Below are positions 16,783 to 29,053 of a stretch of DNA of 64,000 nucleotides, piece after piece. Source of the DNA: JBCBJX01 sp038522735 (GTDB taxonomy: Bacteria > Pseudomonadota > Alphaproteobacteria > Caulobacterales > Parvularculaceae); the NCBI GenBank assembly GCA_038522735.1, contig JBCBJX010000006.1, forward strand, positions 1-64,000, read 5' to 3'. The position numbers were made by a program, and so were the translations under genes. Positions within the stretch are counted from its first letter, which is position 1; every line of letters begins with the position of its first letter. The notes under the pieces were generated by a model. That model was not told the origin of the DNA, ran no database searches, and saw only the letters and a list, made by a program, of their open reading frames with translations.

Positions 16783-18846
16783 GTGCATTTCAGCAGACTG
16801 GGCGCCGTGGTCGCGACCCTCACGCTCGCCGCCTGCATGGACGGGGAGGTCGAAGAGCCGCCGCTGACATTCCTGGCCTCCGGCGCGATCGCTGTCGAGG
16901 AAACTTCGACAGGAATGGCCTCGATCTCGACGTTTGCGGTCGCAGGAGGCGGCGCCCCGGACGCCCGGTTTGGGATTGTCGGCGGCGCCGACGCAGCTCT
17001 GTTTTCGATCGACCCCGTAACCGGCGCTCTGTCCGTTCCAGCGGGACCACTCGACTTCGAGGCGCCGTCCGACGCCGACGGCGACGGCGTCTATGAAGCC
17101 GTTGTGGAAGCGCGATCCGGCGTGCGGTTCGCGACGCTTGATGTTCGCCTGGCAGTCTCGGACGGCCCCGATAGCGGGCTTGCGCGCCTGCGCGGCGACC
17201 GAGAGGGCTACGCGATCGCACCCGGTCTTGTGCGGCTGACCGATTTCAACACGGACGGCGTCGCGGATCTCGCTTTCAGCGAAGTCGCGAACACCGGATG
17301 GTTGTCGCTCGGAAGCGCTGATGAAACGGTCCGAGCTTATGTCGTATCCGGATCGTCATTGGCGTCGGGCGCGCTGGCCGACGTCGCGATGTCCGACCTC
17401 CCGACCGAGGCCGTGGTGCGCTTCGACGGGCCGCGCTTCGACAATGATCTTCTGGGGTCCTATGCGCAGTTGCTGTCTGCGCTGGCGGAAACGCCGAGTT
17501 CCGACGCTCTCGTTTTCCTGGCCGGCGAACTCGACGGCTGGGGCGACCCGTCGTGTCAGTACTGTGAGCTTGCGTATGTTCTCTCGCCGATGGCGGGCGA
17601 CGAGTACGCAAGCCGTTCCGTTATTGATCTGAACACCGAGCAAGACCGCGTCGCTTTCGCGGTCTCCGTGGAGGCGTCGAACCCTTTCAGTTCTCCATCC
17701 CTCCTTGCGGCGACTGACGATATTGATGGAGACGGAAGAGGCGAGCTTCTGGAGCATCGACGTTATCGAGAGGGGATTAGCGGCAGGGTCGATGAGACGG
17801 CGCTATGGTCGCGACTGGAGACGTCCGCTGGGGGCGCGCCGGTTGGCGGTGATCGGTTAATGCGCCTCGCCCCGGCGTGCATCGACCGCGTCGCCGTCGC
17901 GGACTTTGACGGCGACGCCATCCCCGACCTGTTGACGTCGTGCGACGAGCAAGAACGGAGCGAGGCGGACGGCGGTGAAATAGATATTGCCGAAATTCGC
18001 ATTGTTTTCGGCGCGTCGTTGGGGCCGGATCTTGATATCGACGCGAACCTCCAGACGAGCGGCGCCGTGGCGCGCGTTCGTGAATCGACTGTTCAACTCA
18101 ATGGCGAAAGCGTCGGCGCATTCGCCGCTCCGACCGTCGATTACGATGGCGACGGCCTGTCGGAGATCGTCGTCGCCGCGCCGATCGTGGATGAATCCGA
18201 GCCGTCGTCGGTCGGTGCGGCGGCGATCATCCGGGGACGCGTGCTGACGGCGGGATCGGACCTCGACTTCGAAAATCTGGGCGGCGACGTGCTTCGGCTC
18301 GTGTTGCCGGACGATTATCTGGCGGTGAGAGAAGCGCGCGACGTCGGCGACGTGACCGGCGACGGCGTTTCGGACATCGCTTTGGCCGTCGCCCGCCGCG
18401 ATTTTCCTTGCGGTTCGCCGGTGTCCAGCGGTTTCTGTGAAGTCGTAATTCTTGATCCGGGAGCGCTGCGGCCCGACACAAATCGAGGCGAGGTGTGGAT
18501 CGTCTCCGGGCGACGTATCGCCGACATGTTGTCGGCAGGTGAAACGTATGCCGAGCTTGCCCGGGAATCGGCGAACGACGTCGTGATCATTCGTGGTCTG
18601 AACTCCAGTAGCCGGCTCGGAAACGTCGGGTACATGTCTGTCCAGCCCAACGCCGGTCTCATTTCTCTGGGAGACCTTGACTTGGACGGCGTCAACGAAC
18701 TCGCCTTGTCCGACGCATACGCCAGCATTCAGGGGGGCTCTCCGCTGGGCGGCGTCTACATCGTGCCGGGCTGGATGATCAGAAACGCGGCGAGCCGCGG
18801 GGAAGCGATTGAGTTCGCCGCCGCGTTCCCTGACAGCGGCGGTTGA
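16783..18846 (+). CDS. Lipoprotein with cadherin-like and FG-GAP repeats
   Basis: The gene starts at GTG 16783 behind AGGGG and encodes 687 residues. The lipobox LTLAAC puts the lipidated Cys at 18. Residues of about 30-130 resemble a cadherin-like domain (AALFSIDPVTGALSV, then DADGDG). The rest holds at least six FG-GAP-type calcium loops, near residues 152, 312, 372, 452, 522 and 630 (such as DFNTDGVADL and DYDGDGLSEI). This predicts an integrin-alpha-like beta-propeller on the cell envelope. Several stretches look less GC-rich than neighbouring genes. Role is unknown; adhesion or calcium-dependent surface binding is a guess. Confidence 0.8.
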   Translation: MHFSRLGAVVATLTLAACMDGEVEEPPLTFLASGAIAVEETSTGMASISTFAVAGGGAPDARFGIVGGADAALFSIDPVTGALSVPAGPLDFEAPSDADGDGVYEAVVEARSGVRFATLDVRLAVSDGPDSGLARLRGDREGYAIAPGLVRLTDFNTDGVADLAFSEVANTGWLSLGSADETVRAYVVSGSSLASGALADVAMSDLPTEAVVRFDGPRFDNDLLGSYAQLLSALAETPSSDALVFLAGELDGWGDPSCQYCELAYVLSPMAGDEYASRSVIDLNTEQDRVAFAVSVEASNPFSSPSLLAATDDIDGDGRGELLEHRRYREGISGRVDETALWSRLETSAGGAPVGGDRLMRLAPACIDRVAVADFDGDAIPDLLTSCDEQERSEADGGEIDIAEIRIVFGASLGPDLDIDANLQTSGAVARVRESTVQLNGESVGAFAAPTVDYDGDGLSEIVVAAPIVDESEPSSVGAAAIIRGRVLTAGSDLDFENLGGDVLRLVLPDDYLAVREARDVGDVTGDGVSDIALAVARRDFPCGSPVSSGFCEVVILDPGALRPDTNRGEVWIVSGRRIADMLSAGETYAELARESANDVVIIRGLNSSSRLGNVGYMSVQPNAGLISLGDLDLDGVNELALSDAYASIQGGSPLGGVYIVPGWMIRNAASRGEAIEFAAAFPDSGG

Positions 18847-18872
18847 CCGGCCGCCGTAACGAGCCTGTCGCC

Positions 18873-19415
18873 TCAGTCCGAATTCCCGAGCCGCTCGTCG
18901 CGCGTGTCTTTCCGCAGGTCCGCTTTGGCGTTCTCGATCGTGCGGCGGAGGCGGACCGGGTTGTCCATCTCCGGGAGTTCGATGACGCCGACGCCCGTGC
19001 CGCGGAGGATGAGGGTGCCGTAGCCGAGGAGGCGGCCGATGAAGCTCTGGGTGAGGTTGATCTCCTCGATCTTGTTGAGGCTCACCTCCTGGGTCGAGAC
19101 GTTCAGCCAGCCCTTCTTGTAGACGAAGCGGTAGGTCGTCACGACGATCTCGGTGGTCCAGACGTGGATCATGTGGGTGATCCAGACGAAGAAGCCGAGG
19201 AACCCGGCGATCCCGGCGATGCTCGCGAAAAGGTTCAGCTGGTTCGGCGGCATCGGCCGCGTGCCGAAGCTCTCGAACCAGAAGACGAGGGCGAAGGCGA
19301 TCGGGACCCAGGAGAGGAAGAGCCACGTCCAGGCGCCGGCGTTATAGGTCCAGTTGAAGTTCGCGCGCTCCAGCAGCTCTTCGCCGCGCGCCATGGTTCT
19401 CGTTACGTAAGTCAC
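18873..19415 (-). CDS. PH domain-containing membrane protein (bPH2 type)
   Basis: I chose GTG 19415, preceded by GGGGGAG, because it gives the opening TYVTRTMARGEELLERANFN that relatives share. The product has 180 residues with two adjacent membrane segments near 30-90 and then a bacterial PH domain: VVTTYRFVYKKGWLNVSTQEVSLNKIEEI. An ATG at 19394 is the alternative start. Such proteins resemble YdbS/YdbT and have no fixed role. It is convergent with the FG-GAP lipoprotein gene, 26 bases apart. Confidence 0.85.
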   Translation of the reverse strand: MTYVTRTMARGEELLERANFNWTYNAGAWTWLFLSWVPIAFALVFWFESFGTRPMPPNQLNLFASIAGIAGFLGFFVWITHMIHVWTTEIVVTTYRFVYKKGWLNVSTQEVSLNKIEEINLTQSFIGRLLGYGTLILRGTGVGVIELPEMDNPVRLRRTIENAKADLRKDTRDERLGNSD

Positions 19416-19650
19416 TCGTCTGGGCTCCCCCGGGGGCGTCGTCACCCCGCATATAGGCGTTTGCGCGGGCGAGCGGAACGCCGGACGCGCCGGCGCGCGC
19501 CGGTTTCGGGACGAGCGGCGCCGAAACGCCACGGGGAGGCGGGGCGGTAGGGGCCTGACGCGAGCCCGTCCTTCGGTCTATACCCGCGGGCCCGCGACAG
19601 GCGGCGCGATCTCCCGCGGCCGCGATCCTCAATAAAGAACGGTGACCAGA

Positions 19651-21312
<1,662 letters not shown>

Positions 21313-21402
21313 GGTTGAAACCCGTCCCTGTCGCCTCCGCGCACTGGCGCACACGCGGCTTTTTGACTAGGCGTCGAGGGTGGGCTGAACGCGGAGGGGA
21401 CG

Positions 21403-22308
21403 GTGCGGATTTCGTTGAGACTGCTTTTCTGGGCGATTCTGATCGGGCTCGGATGGATCGGCGGCGCGAAATACGGGGCGCCCGCGTTCGTTCTCTCCAC
21501 CTTCGATAAAGGCGTCGAGCTTGCAGGCGACGGGATTTCCCGGCTCCTCGGCCGCGGCGCCGACGCCGCGCGCGAGGGGGCGAAGAAGGCGGCGGACGCC
21601 GCCTCGGACGCCCTCGAGGACTCCGAAAAGGAAGACGGGGACGAAGAGCAGAAGGACAAAGAGGAGAAGCGGGACCGCAAGGACGAGGAGCGCGAGCAGC
21701 GCTCTGCGCGCGCCCCGGCTGCCGAGCCCGCGCCTGAACCGCGGAGCAGAGGGAGCGCCGCTCGATCGTTCGGCTCGTTCACGCCGGATGCGGAGCTTTA
21801 CCTCTGCCCAAGGATGACCGTCTCGAACGCGCCGCGCGCCAACGCCGATCGTCTGGTTTCGAGCTACAGGCCCGTCATTTCAGTCGGCGGCGTTCCGATC
21901 ATTACGGCGCCGGTGACGGACGCGTGCCTCGCCTCAGGGTTCGGCGACCGGGACGGCAAGCTCCATAAGGGCGTCGATTATAATCAGGATCCGGGCGGGC
22001 CTGTGGTCGCGGCCGGAGGCGGCGTCGTTCTGGAGGCGGAGTATCGGGACGATTACGGCAATTACGTCCTCATCGCCCACGGCTCAGGCGTCCATACTCG
22101 TTACGCGCACCTCGTGAACTTTGCTGGCGGCGTGCGCGCCGGCGCCCGCGTGAGCGCGGGCCAGCGTCTCGGGATCATGGGGAACACGGCGGGCTATCCG
22201 ATCCCGGTCCATCTTCACTACGAGATCCTCACCGGCGACTATGAGAACCCGAAAGGCGCCTTCGGGCTCGAACCGGTGGACCCGTTCTCCCAGCCCGCGG
22301 CGCGGTGA
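21403..22308 (+). CDS. M23 family metallopeptidase (LytM/peptidase domain) with charged linker
   Basis: The 301-residue protein starts at GTG 21403 next to GGAGGGG. A membrane segment or signal spans 5-22. Residues 55-125 are a highly charged, probably helical then disordered linker rich in Lys, Glu, Asp and Arg. The M23 domain follows, with zinc ligands His188 and Asp192 (HKGVD) and the His270-x-His272 pair (HLHYE). All ligands are intact, so it could cut peptidoglycan cross-links in the periplasm. The substrate bond is not known. Confidence 0.88.
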   Translation: MRISLRLLFWAILIGLGWIGGAKYGAPAFVLSTFDKGVELAGDGISRLLGRGADAAREGAKKAADAASDALEDSEKEDGDEEQKDKEEKRDRKDEEREQRSARAPAAEPAPEPRSRGSAARSFGSFTPDAELYLCPRMTVSNAPRANADRLVSSYRPVISVGGVPIITAPVTDACLASGFGDRDGKLHKGVDYNQDPGGPVVAAGGGVVLEAEYRDDYGNYVLIAHGSGVHTRYAHLVNFAGGVRAGARVSAGQRLGIMGNTAGYPIPVHLHYEILTGDYENPKGAFGLEPVDPFSQPAAR

Positions 22309-22340
22309 CCTGACCGGGAGCGCGGGGTGCGCTCGCTGAC

Positions 22341-22455
22341 GTCCTTCGCGACGCCGCCCTTTGGGCGGCTCCTCAGGACGAAGTTCGAGCTTTAATATGT
22401 TGAAATAGTACAATCTTCGTCCTGAGGAGCCCGCGCAGCGGGCGTCGCGAAGGAC
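22341..22455. repeat. Large palindromic repeat, GTCCTTCGCGACGC family
   Basis: Left arm 22341-22383 and right arm 22415-22455 are inverted copies (GTCCTTCGCGACGC ... CTCAGGACGAAG). Each arm also has its own inner hairpin, and the central spacer is AT-rich. It lies between convergent genes (M23 and mlaC) and may end transcription from both sides. It differs from the TCATCCCGG repeats. Confidence 0.85.
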
Positions 22456-22474
22456 GGCCGCATGAGCGACATGG

Positions 22475-23116
22475 TCAGGCGTCGGTGTCCCGCTCCGCGA
22501 CGCGTTTGCGCAGGTCCTCGATCAGCTTGTCGATGCCTGCCGGCGCGCCGCCATTGTCGGCGATGAAGGACGTGAACTGGGAGCGCTGCTCGACGCCGAG
22601 CCAGATGTTCTCCGCGCCGATGTCGATCACGGAAAGTTCGCCGTCGCGCTTATAAACGCTCCACTGGACGATGGTGCCGTCATACTCGCCGCCGGAAACC
22701 TCCGAGTTGACGATGACGACGCGCGAGGAACGGACGATGGAGCCCGTCACGGCGAACCTCTCGCCGCTGTAATTGACGATCTGCTCCTCATACTGACCGA
22801 TTGCATAGTCCTTGAACAGCGGAATGAACTCGCGCAGCTGCTCCCTGGTCGCCTGGCGGCGGTAGTTGCCGAGGGTGGAAAGGGCGACACGCTGGGTGTC
22901 GATGTATTTCTCGACAAGCTCGCGCAGGCGCTTGCGCTTTTCCGCCTCGTCTCCGATCGACAGGGCGCCGATCACCTCGTCGAGGGCCGCCTGGACGTAG
23001 GCTTCGGCTTCGGCGGAGAAGTCCTCCTGCGCCGATGCGGGCGCGAAAGCCGCTGCGGCGAGGGCTGCGAGGCCGCCCACAAGCGCGCGGCGGGTGAATG
23101 CGAGAAACGTCATCAT
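22475..23116 (-). CDS. mlaC: MlaC, periplasmic phospholipid shuttle
   Basis: The 213-residue protein has a signal with twin arginines (FTRRALVGGLAALAAAAFA), ending near ASA at about 29. The MlaC/Ttg2D domain shows YIDTQRVALSTLGNYRRQAT and LREFIPLFKDYAIGQY. MlaC carries phospholipids between the outer-membrane MlaA and the inner-membrane MlaFEDB transporter. Two adjacent ATGs are possible; the second (23113) has the better spacing to GGAG. It follows mlaA by 8 bases, clearly in one operon. No mlaFED genes lie in the window. Confidence 0.9.
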   Translation of the reverse strand: MMTFLAFTRRALVGGLAALAAAAFAPASAQEDFSAEAEAYVQAALDEVIGALSIGDEAEKRKRLRELVEKYIDTQRVALSTLGNYRRQATREQLREFIPLFKDYAIGQYEEQIVNYSGERFAVTGSIVRSSRVVIVNSEVSGGEYDGTIVQWSVYKRDGELSVIDIGAENIWLGVEQRSQFTSFIADNGGAPAGIDKLIEDLRKRVAERDTDA

Positions 23117-23124
23117 CCGTCTCC

Positions 23125-23988
23125 TTACTGATCGCCGGCGCCGCCGTCCTCTGCGCCGCCGTCGTCGTCCGTCGTTTCCGGCGCCGCTTCGGCCGCCGGC
23201 TCGTCCAGATCATCCAGATCGTCGAAATCATCAAAGTCGTCGAATTCGTCAAAATCAGGGAGGCTATCGACGTCGATGCGGCCGTTGAAGATCGCATTCC
23301 TGCGAGCTTGCAGGAAAAACGACTGGTAGGACGTGTAAAAATCGAGGGAGTTCTCCTCGAGATTGACGAGGGGTTCCTGAAACTGCTCGCGCAGGGTGAT
23401 CGCGTTCGCGCCGGCAGTGCTGACATTGTAATAGGTCGCCGCCGCGCCGCCCACATAGGTCGCCGGGTTGAAGAAGGCGTCGATCAGCATGGTCGGCGCG
23501 TCCCGGAGCGACGAGGGCCCGAGCAGCGGGACGAAGAGATAAGGCCCCGGCGGCACGCCCCAGACGGCGAGGGTCTGGCCGAAATCCTCCCCGTGGCGCT
23601 CCAGCCCGACCTCGGAGGCAGGGTCCATGAGCCCTGCGAGGCCGAGGGTCGAGTTCATCAGGAAGCGGCCGAGGGTGACGCCGCCCCGCTTGAATTCGAA
23701 CTGCAGGATGTCGTTCACGAATACGACCGGCGTGCCGAGATTTGCGAGGAAATTCCGCGCCGAGCGGCGCATCGCCTTCGTCGTGACGCGCCGGTAGCCC
23801 ATGGCGACGGGCTCCAGCACCGCGCCGTCGATTGCGTTGTTCAGCGCGAACATCTGGCGGTTATAGCCTTCCCAGGGGTCGTAAACGTCCGTCGCAGGCG
23901 GCTGGTTGGGCCCGCTGGCGCAGGCTGTCGCGGCGAAGGCGAGGGCGAGCGCGGCGAGGCGCTTCAGCAGCGGCGACCGGAAACCCAT
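23125..23988 (-). CDS. mlaA: MlaA (VacJ) lipoprotein with acidic repeat tail
   Basis: ATG 23988, behind GGGGGA, gives 287 residues. The lipobox TACA places the lipidated Cys at 23. The MlaA domain is shown by DPWEGYNRQMFALNNAID and the later GLAGLMDPASEVGL. MlaA removes misplaced phospholipids from the outer leaflet of the outer membrane. Residues 245-287 form an unusual acidic tail with repeated DDF and DDL units, absent from the E. coli protein. The long frame back to 24333 overlaps the divergent gene and is not used. Confidence 0.9.
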   Translation of the reverse strand: MGFRSPLLKRLAALALAFAATACASGPNQPPATDVYDPWEGYNRQMFALNNAIDGAVLEPVAMGYRRVTTKAMRRSARNFLANLGTPVVFVNDILQFEFKRGGVTLGRFLMNSTLGLAGLMDPASEVGLERHGEDFGQTLAVWGVPPGPYLFVPLLGPSSLRDAPTMLIDAFFNPATYVGGAAATYYNVSTAGANAITLREQFQEPLVNLEENSLDFYTSYQSFFLQARRNAIFNGRIDVDSLPDFDEFDDFDDFDDLDDLDEPAAEAAPETTDDDGGAEDGGAGDQ

Positions 23989-24139
23989 GGCGTCATCCCC
24001 CGAAAGGACGCGCCGGCGGGCGCGCGCAGAACGTGAAGTCATGGTCTTGTGCGCGGCTCGCGCGGCGGAAACAAGGCGCTTCAACGCGCCTCCGCGCCGG
24101 TCGAGCGAATGTGACCACCCGGCGCGAGGCGTTGGAAAA

Positions 24140-24161
24140 GACATAAAGATATGTTTATGTC
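24140..24161. promoter_or_regulatory. 22-bp inverted repeat, probable ArsR/SahR-type operator
   Basis: Perfect arms GACATAAA and TTTATGTC flank GATATG, ending five bases before the ATG of the ArsR-methyltransferase gene. A regulator bound here would block RNA polymerase or translation of its own operon. From memory it resembles AT-rich palindromes at methionine/SAH-cycle genes; that resemblance is unchecked. Confidence 0.65.
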
Positions 24162-24166
24162 CTGTC

Positions 24167-25186
24167 ATGACCGCTCTTCTCCAGGACGCCGTCTCGACCC
24201 TGCGCGCCGCCGGCGAGGACACGCGCCTGCGCATTCTTGCGCTCGTTCGCAGCGTCGAGCTGACGGTTTCAGACCTGACGGCGATCCTCGGCCAGAGCCA
24301 GCCGCGGGTGAGCCGGCATCTGCGCATCCTCACCGACGCCGGGCTTCTGGAGCGCTATCGGGAGGGCGCCTGGGTGTTTTACCGGCCGCCTTCGCGGTCG
24401 GCGTCGGGCGCCGTCGCCGCCGTCGAGGCGATGGTCGAGGCCCTGCGCCGGGCGAGCGATTCGGACCTCACCCGCGATCTCGAACGTCTCGAACACATCC
24501 GCGCCGAGCGCGCCGCCGTCGCGGCCGCCTATTTCGAGCGTAACGCCGCCGACTGGGACGCCCTGCGCCGCATGCACCTGCCGGAGCGCGACATCGAGGC
24601 GACCATGCGCGAGATGATCGGCGCGGAGCCGGTCGAGACCTTCGTCGATCTCGGCGCCGGCACCGGCCGCATGCTGGAGCTCTTCGGCGATCTCTATCGG
24701 GAGGGCGTCGGCTACGATCTCTCCCGCGACATGCTGCGCCTCGCGCGTTCCAAGCTGGAGACGGCGGGCGTCGCCCACGCCCAGGTGCGTCAGGCTGACA
24801 TTCTCGCCGCGCCCTATCCGAGCGGGCGGGCGGATATCGTCTGTATCCACCAGGTTCTGCACTTTCTTGACGATCCGGGCGCGGCGATCGTCGAAGCCGC
24901 GCGCCTTGCAAGCGAGGAGGGGCGGGTGCTGATCGTCGATTTCGCCCCCCATGACCACGAGTTCCTGCGCGAAGAGCACGCCCACCGCCGCCTCGGCTTT
25001 TCGGACGCCGACATGCGTCGCCTGTGCGCGCGGGCCGGGCTCTCGATCGTTCGTATCGAGACGCTCGCGCCGGCGGACGACGCGGCCGCGGCGCTCGCCG
25101 TCAAGATCTGGCTCGCCGGGCGCGCCCGCCCCGGCGCGGGCGAGCCGCAAGACCGCGCCGAACCGGCGCTCGGAGACCTGCAATGA
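24167..25186 (+). CDS. ArsR-family regulator fused to SAM methyltransferase domain
   Basis: ATG 24167 gives 339 residues. Residues 5-75 are an ArsR winged helix: TRLRILALVRSVELTVSDLT and LGQSQPRVSRHLRILTDAGL. Residues of about 140-290 are a class I methyltransferase fold with FVDLGAGTGRMLELFG and ADIVCIHQVLHFLDDPGAA. The domain may sense SAM or SAH rather than methylate. Together with metF and metH downstream this suggests control of the methyl cycle. No metal-binding cysteines typical of arsenic sensors are seen in the HTH region. The stop overlaps the metF start (ATGA). A clear ribosome binding site is lacking, as the operator occupies that place. Confidence 0.88.
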   Translation: MTALLQDAVSTLRAAGEDTRLRILALVRSVELTVSDLTAILGQSQPRVSRHLRILTDAGLLERYREGAWVFYRPPSRSASGAVAAVEAMVEALRRASDSDLTRDLERLEHIRAERAAVAAAYFERNAADWDALRRMHLPERDIEATMREMIGAEPVETFVDLGAGTGRMLELFGDLYREGVGYDLSRDMLRLARSKLETAGVAHAQVRQADILAAPYPSGRADIVCIHQVLHFLDDPGAAIVEAARLASEEGRVLIVDFAPHDHEFLREEHAHRRLGFSDADMRRLCARAGLSIVRIETLAPADDAAAALAVKIWLAGRARPGAGEPQDRAEPALGDLQ

Positions 25187-26058
25187 CCGACCTCAACGTT
25201 TCTTTCGAATTTTTCCCGCCGAAAACCGAGGCGATGGGCGAGAAGCTCTGGACGTCCATCCGCACGCTGGAGCCGCTCGCCCCGTCGTTCGTGTCGGTCA
25301 CCTACGGCGCAGGCGGATCGACCCGCGAGCGCACCCACGAGACCGTCTCGCGCATCATCGGGGAGACGTCCCTCAAACCCGCCGCGCACCTCACCTGCGT
25401 CGGGGCGACACGCGCCGAGGTGGACGATGTCCTGCGATCCTACTGGGAGGCTGGCGTCCGCCACATCGTCGCCCTGCGCGGCGACCCGCCCGAAGGCGTC
25501 GGCGAGAGGTATGCGCCCTATGAAGGCGGCTATGTGAACGCAGCGGACCTCGCCCGGGGCGCGAAGCGCATCGGCGACTTTGAAATCTCCGTCGGCGTCT
25601 ACCCCGAAAAACACCCCGAAAGCGCAAGCTTCGAGGCCGATATCGATCTACTGAAAGAGAAGATCGACGGCGGCGCGACCCGCGGCATCACCCAGTTCTT
25701 TTATGACAACGACGTCTACTTCCGATATCTCGACCGGGTGCGCGCGGCGGGCGTCGACATCCCGATCTGCCCGGGGATCATGCCGATCGCCAACTTCAAG
25801 AGCCTGAAGCGCATGGCGTCCATGTGCGGCGCGACGATCCCGAACCGCCTCGTCAGGCTCTTTGAGAACCTCGAAGACCATCCGGACACGCACCGCCTCG
25901 TTGCGGCGGCGATGGCGGCCGAGCAGTGTCTCGACCTCGCCGAGCGCGGCGTTTCGGATTTCCATTTCTACACCCTCAACCGCGCGGACCTCGCCTTCGC
26001 CCTCTGCCACATGCTCGGCGTGCGGCCCCGGGGCGAAGAGGCCGTCGCGGCGCAATAA
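25183..26058 (+). CDS. metF: 5,10-methylenetetrahydrofolate reductase
   Basis: The 291-residue protein begins MTDLNVSFEFFPPKTEAMG, the usual MetF N-terminus with the catalytic Glu, and has the expected length. Other family blocks are SFVSVTYGAGGSTRERT, HIVALRGDPP and GITQFFYDND. It makes 5-methyltetrahydrofolate with NAD(P)H and FAD in the cytoplasm. Its product is the methyl donor for MetH, encoded 18 bases downstream. ATG 25183 overlaps the stop of the regulator by four bases, so the longer frame back to 25024 is rejected. Confidence 0.95.
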   Translation: MTDLNVSFEFFPPKTEAMGEKLWTSIRTLEPLAPSFVSVTYGAGGSTRERTHETVSRIIGETSLKPAAHLTCVGATRAEVDDVLRSYWEAGVRHIVALRGDPPEGVGERYAPYEGGYVNAADLARGAKRIGDFEISVGVYPEKHPESASFEADIDLLKEKIDGGATRGITQFFYDNDVYFRYLDRVRAAGVDIPICPGIMPIANFKSLKRMASMCGATIPNRLVRLFENLEDHPDTHRLVAAAMAAEQCLDLAERGVSDFHFYTLNRADLAFALCHMLGVRPRGEEAVAAQ

Positions 26059-26076
26059 AGCGAAAGCGCAAGACCC

Positions 26077-28710
<2,634 letters not shown>

Positions 28711-28722
28711 TGTCCGGCCGAC

Positions 28723-28738
28723 CTGATCTCGCGATCAG
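28723..28738. terminator. Small hairpin after metH
   Basis: CTGATC and GATCAG arms enclose TCGC just after the metH stop, overlapping the stop codon of the small gene on the other strand. There is no T tract, so terminator activity is uncertain. Confidence 0.3.
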
Positions 28739-28827
28739 AAGCCGAACTGATTGGTCAGGAACACCACGACCAGCATGATCGCAGCCCCGCACGCAACGCC
28801 CTGCACGACATAGCGAACGTCCGTCAT
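28735..28827 (-). CDS. 30-residue single-pass membrane peptide
   Basis: On the minus strand ATG 28827 opens a 30-codon frame. GGGGGACGGGT stands immediately before it, a strong ribosome binding site. The product has a short polar start (MTDVRYVVQG) and then a hydrophobic helix, AAIMLVVVFL, with a polar C-terminus. Tiny membrane peptides are often missed by annotation. It is convergent with metH. Function unknown; the binding site and helix are the support. Confidence 0.5.
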   Translation of the reverse strand: MTDVRYVVQGVACGAAIMLVVVFLTNQFGF

Positions 28828-28963
28828 ACCCGTCCCCCGAATGTGACGAATTTATTATGACGGGCGGAGCGGGCGTCGGCCAGCGCCTTGCGCCGACGAA
28901 CCCAGTGCGCTTTGCAACCGGTGATGGTCTCCCTTTTGATCTGAAAGGGGATTCGCGAGCTTT

Positions 28964-29027
28964 CCACGGCGGATTTTTTTTTATGCCGCAGTGCGTTATT
29001 TTGCTTGCGAGAGACGATCCGCCGTGG
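28964..29027. other. Inverted repeat with T run upstream of the DnaJ-like gene
   Basis: Eleven-base arms CCACGGCGGAT and ATCCGCCGTGG lie 42 bases apart, 26 bases before the GTG start of the next gene. A run of nine T follows the left arm. It may fold in the leader RNA or be an operator. Nothing else is seen in this 226-base gap. Confidence 0.35.
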
Positions 29028-29053
29028 GGTGCGGCGCCGGTCGGGAGAACGCC

